Source of the DNA: JASFYU01 sp045046905
Lineage (GTDB): Bacteria > Bacteroidota > Bacteroidia > Flavobacteriales > Flavobacteriaceae
Assembly: GCA_045046905.1 (NCBI GenBank)
Contig: JASFYU010000099.1
Location: forward strand, 1-19,687
Direction: 5' to 3'
Length of the DNA: 19,687 nucleotides
Position numbers and translations under genes: made by a program. Below, piece by piece: positions 1 through 6,856 of the stretch (the stretch's first letter is position 1; each line of letters begins with the position of its first letter). The notes beneath the pieces were generated by a model. It did no database searches and was not told the origin of the DNA. It worked only from the letters and a program-made list of their open reading frames with translations.

Positions 1-13
1 GCCCCGAGGTAGT

Positions 14-1177
14 TTATTTGGAGATAAGGTGGTTAGGGAAATCTTTGATTTCTTCGCAACAAATCTGTTCCATTACTTGTTGTAGTTCTGTTTTGAGGAG
101 TGAAATGATGTGATTTCCACCTTCATTTCCCAGTGCTGAGACGCCATACATAAAAGACCTACCCATAAACGTAAATTGGGCTCCACTGGCCAATGTTCTT
201 GCTATATCGGGGCCTGATCGTAAGCCACTGTCCATCATGACCGTTAATTTATCGCTGTACTTCTCAGCAATTCTGGTTAAAGGTCTTATGGTTGATTCTC
301 CTGCATCTAATTGTCTGCCTCCGTGGTTCGAAACAATAATGCCGTCTATGCCTAAGCGAATAGCCTTTTCGACATCAGCTTCATTGGCTACACCTTTGAG
401 CACGAGTTTGCCTTTCCACATATCGCGTATAGGGGCGATTTTTTCTTCGTTCAACCTTCCTGTAAAAGTTTGGTCCATAAACGTGCCCAATTGTTGAAGA
501 TCCAAATTCTTGGGCATATAGGGTTTTAATGTCTCAAAACTGGGCTGCCCGTGTATTAAGGTTTTCATTGCCCATTCTGGTCTGCCGAATATTTGTAGTA
601 TATTTTTAATTGACATTTTGGGGGGCATGCCGAGTCCGTTTCTAATATCCTTAGGTCTAAAACCAAATGTTGGTACATCGCTAAGAATTACTAAAACGGG
701 GCATTCTGCCTCTCCGGCCCTTTTAATGAGGTCATCACGAAGCCTGTTCTCTGTGGGATGGTAGAGCTGAAACCACGCCTTGCCTTCGGTAATCTCTGCA
801 ATGCGTTCTATGCTACTGGTACTGACAGTGCTTAATACAAAAGGAATATTATGATTAAATGCGGCCTTGGCCAATATTTCAGGTGAATTGGGCCATATTA
901 GCCCTTGCAAACCAATGGGTGCTATACCGAAAGGGGCATCATAGGTATGGCCAAATAGTTCTGTTTTCATCGAAGAGCTTGAATGCTTACTCAAATAGTA
1001 GGGCAACAGCTCAATATCGCGTATCTCTGAAGTGTTTTTGAGAAGGTTTACATCGTCATTACACCCACCATCTAAATATTCGAAGGCGAATCTCGGTATT
1101 TTCCTTTTTGCCTTTTCTCTTAGGTCGTTTATTGAAGGGTAACGTGTATCGATTTTAATTTCTATAGAACTTCCCAT
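14..1177 (-). CDS. FMN-dependent alpha-hydroxy-acid oxidase/dehydrogenase, L-lactate type
   Basis: The 387-residue protein is a full-length member of the FMN-dependent alpha-hydroxy-acid dehydrogenase family (L-lactate dehydrogenase LldD, lactate oxidase, glycolate oxidase). Visible family marks are an FQLYH segment with Tyr139, a flavin-site Lys261 in LVLKG, the active-site motif SNHGGRQLD with His285 and Arg288, and a C-terminal phosphate-binding region around MDSGLRSG and GAQFTFMGR. It should oxidise a short (S)-2-hydroxy acid to the keto acid at the membrane or in the cytosol. It is the last visible gene of the L-fucose operon, 2 bp after the fucP-like gene. The hydrolase two genes further upstream should release pyruvate plus L-lactate, so L-lactate to pyruvate is the best guess. 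The exact substrate, and whether the electron acceptor is oxygen or quinone, cannot be read from sequence. Positions 1-13 beyond its stop are non-coding. Confidence 0.87.
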   Translation of the reverse strand: MGSSIEIKIDTRYPSINDLREKAKRKIPRFAFEYLDGGCNDDVNLLKNTSEIRDIELLPYYLSKHSSSSMKTELFGHTYDAPFGIAPIGLQGLIWPNSPEILAKAAFNHNIPFVLSTVSTSSIERIAEITEGKAWFQLYHPTENRLRDDLIKRAGEAECPVLVILSDVPTFGFRPKDIRNGLGMPPKMSIKNILQIFGRPEWAMKTLIHGQPSFETLKPYMPKNLDLQQLGTFMDQTFTGRLNEEKIAPIRDMWKGKLVLKGVANEADVEKAIRLGIDGIIVSNHGGRQLDAGESTIRPLTRIAEKYSDKLTVMMDSGLRSGPDIARTLASGAQFTFMGRSFMYGVSALGNEGGNHIISLLKTELQQVMEQICCEEIKDFPNHLISK

Positions 1178-1179
1178 TG

Positions 1180-2487
1180 TTATGTTGCATAGGTTGAGTG
1201 AACTTTTTTCCCATAATAGGCGATATAAAGAAAACAGATAAGGGGTAGTACAAAGGAAAAATTAACTTCGGAAACACCTGCAATGGTAATATCGTTTACG
1301 GCATTGCCGCCTGCGTCAATAATCATTCCTTGAAACTTTGGCATCAAGGCGCCACCTACAATAGCCATGACCAAACCTGCCGCTCCTATCTTAGATTCTT
1401 CTTCATTGAGACCGTTTAGTGCAATGCCATATATAGTGGGAAACATTAGAGACATACATAAAGATATACCTACAAGGCAGTAGAGTCCTAGTACGCCTTC
1501 AATAAAAATTGTGCCTAAGGAGAATATGCCGGCCATGATGCTGAAATACATCAGCAATTTACCCGAACTAAAGAATCGTAACATATACGTGCCTATGGCT
1601 CTGCCGACCAAAAATAAGATGAATGCTGCGAATTGGTAATTTGCCGCAATATCACTGTCCATGCCAAAGGCCTCGGCATATTGATAAATGTAGGTCCAGC
1701 ACATGATTTGTGCACCTACATAGAGTATTTGGGCTAAAACGCCAAGTACATATTTCTTGTTTTTGAACAGGCCTTGAAAGGTGTCTCCGAGGCTTGGTAT
1801 TCCACCTTCCTCCTTGGTTTGGGGCATTTTACTGATTACGATAAAAATAAAAACGGCGATAATGACCAAGCCTAAAATAACATAGGGGTCACGTATGACC
1901 ATGAGGTCCGAGGTCCTGATTAAAGCCTTTTTTGCTTCTGCTAGGGCACTATAATTTTCAATATCGTCGGATTGTAATTTTTTCAATACAAATTGCTGGG
2001 CGACCAAAAGGCCTAAAATAAGACCTACAGGGTTAAAGGCCTGGGCAAGATTTAGACGCTGTGTGGCCGTTTTGGGGTCTCCCATGGCCAAAATATATGG
2101 ATTTGCTGTCGTTTCCAAAAAGGCGAGTCCGAATGTCAGTACATAAAGACCTAAACAAAAGAACCAGAATTGTTCTGTTATGGCAGCAGGATAAAACAAT
2201 AAAGCGCCCACTGCATAAAGGGCAAGTCCTATGAGGATTCCGACTTTGTAGGAATACTTTCGAACAAATAAAGCTGCAGGCAGAGCCATACAGAAATAGC
2301 CTCCATAAAAGGCCATTTGTACCCATGCCGCCTGTGAATTGGAAAGTTCTAATATTTTTTTAAACGCTTGTACCATGGGGTCGGTAACCGCATTTGCAAA
2401 TCCCCAAAGGGCAAATAGCGAGGTGATCAGAATAAATGGAATCAGTACTTTTTTGGATACAACAGCGGGTTTTTGATCGTCTTTCAT
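1180..2487 (-). CDS. fucP: L-fucose:H+ symporter, MFS family (FucP-like)
   Basis: The 435-residue inner-membrane protein has about twelve hydrophobic segments and belongs to the FHS (fucose-galactose-glucose:H+ symporter) branch of the major facilitator superfamily. The N-terminal segment resembles E. coli FucP: a hydrophobic helix with LFALWGFAN, then an Asp (Asp36) where FucP has its substrate/proton Asp, and FLETTANPYI with Glu125 matching the essential FucP Glu in FLETAANP. FucP imports L-fucose with a proton across the inner membrane. It sits 16 bp after an L-fucose dehydrogenase-type gene and 2 bp before an L-lactate oxidase-type gene, so the operon supports L-fucose rather than another sugar of the FHS family. 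A related deoxy- or hexose sugar remains possible. Confidence 0.85.
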   Translation of the reverse strand: MKDDQKPAVVSKKVLIPFILITSLFALWGFANAVTDPMVQAFKKILELSNSQAAWVQMAFYGGYFCMALPAALFVRKYSYKVGILIGLALYAVGALLFYPAAITEQFWFFCLGLYVLTFGLAFLETTANPYILAMGDPKTATQRLNLAQAFNPVGLILGLLVAQQFVLKKLQSDDIENYSALAEAKKALIRTSDLMVIRDPYVILGLVIIAVFIFIVISKMPQTKEEGGIPSLGDTFQGLFKNKKYVLGVLAQILYVGAQIMCWTYIYQYAEAFGMDSDIAANYQFAAFILFLVGRAIGTYMLRFFSSGKLLMYFSIMAGIFSLGTIFIEGVLGLYCLVGISLCMSLMFPTIYGIALNGLNEEESKIGAAGLVMAIVGGALMPKFQGMIIDAGGNAVNDITIAGVSEVNFSFVLPLICFLYIAYYGKKVHSTYAT

Positions 2488-2503
2488 ATATGCGGATTGG
2501 TTA

Positions 2504-3283
2504 TTACAATGCTCGGTCTAAATGGGTATACCCACCATCGACATAAATCAATTGCCCTGTCGTGTGACTGGATCTTGAAGATAACAGAAAGCTTACCATA
2601 TTGGCAATTTCCTTGGCGGTGGTCATTCTATTCTCTAAAGGGATTTTAGATGTAATTTCTTCTAGTTTTTTTTTGGGATCCTCAAAAGTTTTTATCCATC
2701 GGTCGTATAATGGGGTATAACATTCCGCAACAATTACGGCATTCACCCGTATGACATACGGCAATAGTTCTACGGCCCACTCTCGGGTCAAGGCATTGCG
2801 CCCTCCGTTGGCCGAGGCGTAGCCAGAGGTGCCCCCTTGGCCTGTTACAGCAGTCTTAGATCCAATATTGACTATGGCTCCCTTACTTTTTTTAAGCTCA
2901 GGCAAGGCATAGTGTGCCATAAGATAATAATGGGTGAGGTTACGGTTTATAGAACGTATAAAATCTTCATGGGTTCCATTTTCTAAACCAATACCATCAT
3001 TGACCCCAGCATTATTTACTAGCCCGTCGATTCTTCCGAATTTTTCGATTACGCGTTCGACCGCAGCCTTGCATTGATCGGGATCGGTAAGTTCGGCGAA
3101 GGCATAATATGCTTTATGGCCTAGGTCTTCGATTGCCTTTACGGCATCGAGAACATGCTCTCTGGTTCGGCCAACGATTACAGGAATTGCCCCTTCATCG
3201 GCAAGAACATGACAAATGCCGTTTCCGATGCCTTTGGAGCCGCCAGTTACTAGTATAACTTTATCTTTTAAATTTAAATCCAA
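2504..3283 (-). CDS. SDR oxidoreductase, probable L-fucose dehydrogenase
   Basis: The 259-residue protein is a classical short-chain dehydrogenase/reductase. It has TGGSKGIG at about 13-20 (dinucleotide binding), NNAG at 90-93, a catalytic-type Ser142 and Tyr155. Its C-terminal part, from the TPLYDRWI segment to YVDGGYTHLDRAL, matches by recall the L-fucose dehydrogenases of the non-phosphorylating pathway in Burkholderia and Xanthomonas. The expected reaction is L-fucose to L-fuconolactone with NAD(P)+. The oddity is the active site: the Tyr-x-x-x-Lys motif reads Y-A-S-A-N, so Asn159 replaces the catalytic Lys. The codon is a clear AAC and the frame is intact, so this is not a broken gene. 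It lies 9 bp after the FAH-family hydrolase gene and 16 bp before fucP. It might instead act on another pathway sugar. Confidence 0.8.
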   Translation of the reverse strand: MDLNLKDKVILVTGGSKGIGNGICHVLADEGAIPVIVGRTREHVLDAVKAIEDLGHKAYYAFAELTDPDQCKAAVERVIEKFGRIDGLVNNAGVNDGIGLENGTHEDFIRSINRNLTHYYLMAHYALPELKKSKGAIVNIGSKTAVTGQGGTSGYASANGGRNALTREWAVELLPYVIRVNAVIVAECYTPLYDRWIKTFEDPKKKLEEITSKIPLENRMTTAKEIANMVSFLLSSRSSHTTGQLIYVDGGYTHLDRAL

Positions 3284-3292
3284 AATATTTTT

Positions 3293-4150
3293 TTAGGGTT
3301 GGTATGCTTTTACTTTTTGTCGGCTAGTACCTAAACCATCAATACCCAGTTCCATAAGGTCGCCATCTTTTAAATAGAGCGGTGGGTTTAAGCCCAAGCC
3401 CACTCCAAAAGGAGTTCCTGTAGAAATGATATCACCTGGTAATAAGGTCATGAATTGACTTATATAGCTAACTACCTCGGGGATATCAAAGATAAAATCA
3501 GAAGTATTGCTATCCTGTACCATTTTTCCGTTCAGTTTTAGCCATAGATTCAAATTATGTGGGTCTTTGATTTCATCCTTGGTTGCCAGAAAGGGGCCTA
3601 ATGGGGCGAATGTATCACAGCTTTTTCCTTTTACCCATTGTCCTTCTCTTTCTAATTGAAAAGCACGCTCACTGACATCATTGTGCAGTACATAGCCGGC
3701 TACATAATCCATCGCTTCATTCTTACCAACATAGGAGGCTTTTTTTCCGATGACTAGGGCCAATTCTACTTCCCAGTCTGTTTTCTCACTTCCTTTCGGA
3801 ATAATCACATCATCATCGGGGCCGACAATGGCAGAGGAAGCTTTGAAGAATAATACGGGTTCAGAGGGTACCTGCATGCCACTTTCGGCGGCATGTTTTG
3901 CATAATTGAGGCCGACGCAAACAATTTTAGATGGCCTTGTCGTAGGTGGTCCTAGACGTATATCATTTGCTACGGTAGGACAATCAGACTGATTATTGGT
4001 CAACCATGTTCCTAATCTTTCAATGCCATTAGTTCCGAAAAAATCTTCATTGTAATCTTGCCCGAAAGCAGATACATCAATTCGCGAACCATCTTCTAAC
4101 TGAATGCCTGGTTTTTCATTTCCAGCATTCCCAAATCGTATTAATTTCAT
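3293..4150 (-). CDS. FAH-family hydrolase, probable 2,4-diketo-3-deoxy-L-fuconate hydrolase
   Basis: The 285-residue protein belongs to the fumarylacetoacetate hydrolase family. It has a short N-terminal domain (about 1-70) and then the catalytic domain beginning KIVCVGLNYAKHAAESG. The metal-binding set is visible as DWEVEL (Glu127 and Glu129) and NDVSER (Asp158), followed by GDIISTGTPFGVG. The same segments occur in the 2,4-diketo-3-deoxy-L-fuconate hydrolase of Xanthomonas-type L-fucose catabolism, which cuts its substrate into pyruvate and L-lactate using a divalent metal. The ATG overlaps the TGA of the upstream SDR by 4 bp (ATGA), indicating translational coupling with the enzyme that would make its substrate. 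Other acylpyruvase or FAH activities are possible without the operon context; with it, this call is fairly firm. Confidence 0.85.
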   Translation of the reverse strand: MKLIRFGNAGNEKPGIQLEDGSRIDVSAFGQDYNEDFFGTNGIERLGTWLTNNQSDCPTVANDIRLGPPTTRPSKIVCVGLNYAKHAAESGMQVPSEPVLFFKASSAIVGPDDDVIIPKGSEKTDWEVELALVIGKKASYVGKNEAMDYVAGYVLHNDVSERAFQLEREGQWVKGKSCDTFAPLGPFLATKDEIKDPHNLNLWLKLNGKMVQDSNTSDFIFDIPEVVSYISQFMTLLPGDIISTGTPFGVGLGLNPPLYLKDGDLMELGIDGLGTSRQKVKAYQP

Positions 4151-4920
4151 CCGTTTAATTTTATATAACCCCCATCGATGGGGAAATCTGTTCCTGTAAT
4201 AAATGCTGCTTCATCGGAGCATAGGTACACCGCTAAGTTACCAACTTCTTCGGGTTTGCCCATTCTACCGATAGGCTGCGATTTTGATAATTTTTCAAAC
4301 ATTTCTTTTTCTTGACCAGGATACGTTTTGCTGATAAAGCCATCAACAAACGGGGTATGCACCCTTGCCGGCGAAATACTGTTGCAGCGAATACCGTAAT
4401 CTAAATAGTCTTTGGCTACCGAGTACATCATTGTGAGCGCGGCACCTTTAGACATGGAATAGGCAAATCGATTACTGATGCCCAAAGAGGCCGCAATGGA
4501 TGCCATGTTGAGTATCACGCCGCCATTTTCTTTCATATGTGGAATAACGGTATGAAGGCAGTTGTAAACACCCTTGACATTTACATCATAAATTCTATCA
4601 AAATCTTTCTCCTGGGTGTCTTCTGCGTTTCCAATATGGGCTATTCCTGCATTATTGACGAGAATGTCTATTCTGCCGGCCTTAGCAATACTGGAAATTA
4701 CGCTTTTCACCTGTTCTTGGTCGGCTACATTACACTCGTGCGCAGTTCCTTTATATCCGTTGTCTCTAATTTCGGAAATCACATCTTTTGCAAAATCTGA
4801 TTGTAGTTCTAAAATATGTACCTCTGCTCCTTGTTCGGCAAAAGCCATCGAGATGGCCCTTCCTATTCCGCTTCCGCCTCCTGTGACTATTGCGGTTTTT
4901 CCTTCTAGACTGAATTTCAT
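4147..4920 (-). CDS. SDR oxidoreductase, probable 2-keto-3-deoxy-L-fuconate dehydrogenase
   Basis: The 257-residue protein is a classical SDR with a complete active site: TGGGSGIG at about 13-20, NNAG at 89-92, Ser141, Tyr154 and Lys158 (YSMSK), and a C-terminal DFPIDGGYIKLNG. It is the first gene of the operon and is translationally coupled (4-bp overlap) to a hydrolase of the 2,4-diketo-3-deoxy-L-fuconate type. The best role is therefore oxidation of the C4 hydroxyl of 2-keto-3-deoxy-L-fuconate to the 2,4-diketo acid with NAD+. SDR substrate cannot be read from sequence alone, so the specific call rests on position. The ATG at 4920 is followed immediately by a clean SDR N-terminus (MKFSLEGKTAIVTGG), and no Shine-Dalgarno sequence is evident upstream. 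Confidence 0.8.
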   Translation of the reverse strand: MKFSLEGKTAIVTGGGSGIGRAISMAFAEQGAEVHILELQSDFAKDVISEIRDNGYKGTAHECNVADQEQVKSVISSIAKAGRIDILVNNAGIAHIGNAEDTQEKDFDRIYDVNVKGVYNCLHTVIPHMKENGGVILNMASIAASLGISNRFAYSMSKGAALTMMYSVAKDYLDYGIRCNSISPARVHTPFVDGFISKTYPGQEKEMFEKLSKSQPIGRMGKPEEVGNLAVYLCSDEAAFITGTDFPIDGGYIKLNG

Positions 4921-5076
4921 GTTTGTAATTTACGCTATTAATCCTTTATTTAGGCATTTGGGGATACTCCTTGTTTGCCTATTTTTTTGATAATGATATG
5001 CAATACGATTTGTGATAGTGTGCTTCGCTATGAAAATCACTGCTTATAAATGCGATATAATCGATGGTTTTAGTCA

Positions 5077-5095
5077 CAATAAGGCAGGCTTATTG
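5077..5095. promoter_or_regulatory. Perfect dyad CAATAAG-N5-CTTATTG, candidate operator
   Basis: The 7-bp arms CAATAAG (5077-5083) and CTTATTG (5089-5095) are exact inverted repeats around a 5-bp centre. The site lies about 157 bp upstream of the first L-fucose gene and just downstream of the only minus-strand TAnnTTTG match in this gap, where a repressor operator is often found. No regulator gene is in the window, so the operator role is inferred. A 5'-leader hairpin is the alternative. Confidence 0.4.
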
Positions 5096-5112
5096 TAGCT
5101 TGACAAAGCTAC
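5095..5112 (-). promoter_or_regulatory. Perfect dyad GTAGCTT-N4-AAGCTAC overlapping a candidate -7 element
   Basis: The arms at 5095-5101 and 5106-5112 are exact inverted repeats around GACA. On the minus strand, positions 5111-5104 read TAGCTTTG, a full match to the Bacteroidota -7 word TAnnTTTG, which would start transcription near 5097 toward the L-fucose operon. No TTTG sits at the expected -33 spacing, so the promoter is weakly supported. The dyad shares its last base with the neighbouring CAATAAG dyad, giving two palindromes in tandem. Confidence 0.35.
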
Positions 5113-5215
5113 TTGTTGTACTGTTTTTTTTCTACCTAAAAAACAACCAATACTAATACTTTTTTTGCACTGTGTATAAGTCGTATGCAGCGCGGGGTCA
5201 AAAAAAGATATTCTA

Positions 5216-5240
5216 AACCTGAGTTCGACCTACGATTTAA
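5216..5240 (+). repeat. IS-end-like sequence, copy 1 (solo)
   Basis: Positions 5216-5232 are 17 bases identical to 19274-19290, and the following CGATTTAA is close to AGGATTTAA there (25 bp against 26 bp overall). The right-hand copy lies at the outer edge of an IS4-family element, so this one may be a leftover IS terminus or a preferred target sequence. No transposase remnant is seen next to it; the sequence to its right is the gltBD terminator. Confidence 0.5.
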
Positions 5241-5250
5241 TCTACAGCCC

Positions 5251-5281
5251 AAAAAAAACCGCTCTAAAGTGTAAAGAACGG
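5251..5281 (-). terminator. Rho-independent terminator of gltBD
   Basis: Read on the minus strand, arms CCGTTCT (5281-5275) and AGAGCGG (5265-5259) form a 7-bp stem with one G-T wobble around a 9-base loop, followed by eight T (5258-5251). It lies 100 bp after the gltD stop and before the L-fucose operon promoter region, so it separates the two minus-strand operons. Confidence 0.75.
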
Positions 5282-5380
5282 CTTTTGATTTATGTAGGTG
5301 AGATTTGAAATGTTCCGATGCCTCGTTTGTTTGCCTGATACAGACTAAGGAGGTAGTTTGTATAATCTAAAAGACGGTTT

Positions 5381-6847
5381 TTAAACTCTGGGTAAATCTC
5401 CTTCGCCTTTTAAGGGTAAATACGATTCTCCCATGAGGTAAGTGTCTACATGATGAGCGGCCTGTCGCCCCTCAGATATGGCCCATACGATTAATGATTG
5501 GCCGCGGCGTTGGTCTCCCGCGACAAATACACCTGCTACATTGGTCATATAGTTTATGGTCGATGCTTTAATATTGGTTCGCGGGTCAGCTTCGAGACCC
5601 AGCTGTTCGGCCACCGTCATTTCAGAGCCGGTAAAACCTAAAGCCAGCAAGACCAAATCACACTTCCATTCTTTTTCGGTTCCTTCTATTTCTTTCAAAA
5701 TGGGCCGTTTTCCAGGTTTTTTAATCCACTCAATTTCCGAAGTGATAAGACCTGTTAATTTTCCTTCCGAATCGCCGACAAATCGTTTTGTGGAAATACT
5801 GAAAAAGCGTTCGGCACCTTCTTTGTGAGAGGAGCTGGTACGTAAGCGCATGGGCCAAAAAGGCCATGGCTGATCACTTGGCCTATCTGTAGTACCCATC
5901 GGCATAATTTCGAAATTGGAAACCGATTTGGCGCCATGTCGAAAAGAAGTTCCGATACAATCGGATCCGGTATCACCACCGCCGATTACAATTACATTCT
6001 TGTCGGTAGCCTTAATCTCTTTTCCTAAATCTGTTATACCGTCTACGCGTCGATTGTTCTGTGCTAAAAAATCCATAGCCTGTACAACGCCCCGTAGGTC
6101 AGCACCTTCAATCGGAAGGTTTCTTCTGATGGTTGCCCCTCCAGATAAAACTATGGCATCGAAGTCGTTTTTAAGCGTATCTGCCTTGAGGTCGACACCT
6201 ACATGAACGTTACATTTAAATACAATACCTTCTTCTTCTAAAACCTTAAGTCTTCGGTCAATAATGTTTTTTTCGAGTTTAAAATCTGGAATTCCGTAGC
6301 GTAACAATCCGCCGGGTTTTTCATCTCTTTCAAAAACAGTAACTAAATGCCCTGCCCGGTTCAATTGTTGGGCGGCAGCAAGACCAGCCGGCCCTGAACC
6401 GATGACCGCAACTTTTTTACCTGTTCTGTTCGCAGGGGGTGTCGCTATAATCCATCCTTTTTCAAAGGCGGTCTCCACAATGTTTTTTTCGATGTTTTCA
6501 ATGCTTACCGGATCCTCGTTAATGCCAAGTACACAGGCTTCCTCACAAGGCGCAGGACACAGTCTTCCTGTAAATTCGGGGAAGTTATTGGTAGAATGTA
6601 AAATGTCTGTTGCTTTCTCCCATTTTCCGAGGTATACGGCATCATTGAAATCAGGTATCAGGTTGCCTAAAGGGCATCCACTGTGGCAGAAAGGAATTCC
6701 GCAATCCATACAGCGGGCTCCTTGATTCTTGAGCTCCTTTTCTTTAAGGGGGAGCGTGAACTCCTTATAGTTTTTTAGTCGTTCTTTGACCGGTGCGTAC
6801 TGCTCTATTTTTCTATCGAATTCCAAAAATCCTGTTATCTTTCCCAT
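5381..6847 (-). CDS. gltD: Glutamate synthase (NADPH) small subunit
   Basis: The 488-residue protein is the beta subunit of NADPH-dependent glutamate synthase (GOGAT). It brings electrons from NADPH through FAD and [4Fe-4S] clusters to the large subunit. The N-terminal cluster region shows CMDCGIPFCHSGCP (Cys46, 49, 54, 58) and CPAPCEEAC (Cys97, 101, 105). The FAD-binding motif GSGPAG is at about 150-155 and the NADPH-binding motif GGGDTGSDC at 289-297. An ATRR-type flavin motif late in the family is represented by AGDQRRGQSLIVWAISEGR. The length is normal for the family. It starts 9 bp after the gltB stop and would be translated from the same mRNA, which ends at the terminator at 5251-5281. 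Confidence 0.96.
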   Translation of the reverse strand: MGKITGFLEFDRKIEQYAPVKERLKNYKEFTLPLKEKELKNQGARCMDCGIPFCHSGCPLGNLIPDFNDAVYLGKWEKATDILHSTNNFPEFTGRLCPAPCEEACVLGINEDPVSIENIEKNIVETAFEKGWIIATPPANRTGKKVAVIGSGPAGLAAAQQLNRAGHLVTVFERDEKPGGLLRYGIPDFKLEKNIIDRRLKVLEEEGIVFKCNVHVGVDLKADTLKNDFDAIVLSGGATIRRNLPIEGADLRGVVQAMDFLAQNNRRVDGITDLGKEIKATDKNVIVIGGGDTGSDCIGTSFRHGAKSVSNFEIMPMGTTDRPSDQPWPFWPMRLRTSSSHKEGAERFFSISTKRFVGDSEGKLTGLITSEIEWIKKPGKRPILKEIEGTEKEWKCDLVLLALGFTGSEMTVAEQLGLEADPRTNIKASTINYMTNVAGVFVAGDQRRGQSLIVWAISEGRQAAHHVDTYLMGESYLPLKGEGDLPRV

Positions 6848-6856
6848 TACTCGATG

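Larger units (their letters stand above)
4921..5380. other. Non-coding region between the L-fucose operon and gltD
   Basis: These 460 bp contain no open reading frame with coding character. They hold the upstream region of the L-fucose operon (4921 to about 5115, with two adjacent perfect dyads and one TAnnTTTG match on the minus strand), an A/T-rich stretch with several T runs (5121-5167), an IS-end-like 25-bp sequence (5216-5240), and the gltBD terminator (5251-5281). Nothing clear was seen in 5282-5380, which forms the gltD 3' trailer. Confidence 0.7.

Noticed and set aside
4616..4990. A 124-residue plus-strand open frame crossing the start of the first L-fucose gene
   Set aside because: Most of it is antisense to a clear SDR, and it shows no recognisable domain or start signal.
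5311..5346. A 12-codon open frame after the gltD gene
   Set aside because: It is too short and unsupported, and probably just part of the gltBD 3' trailer.
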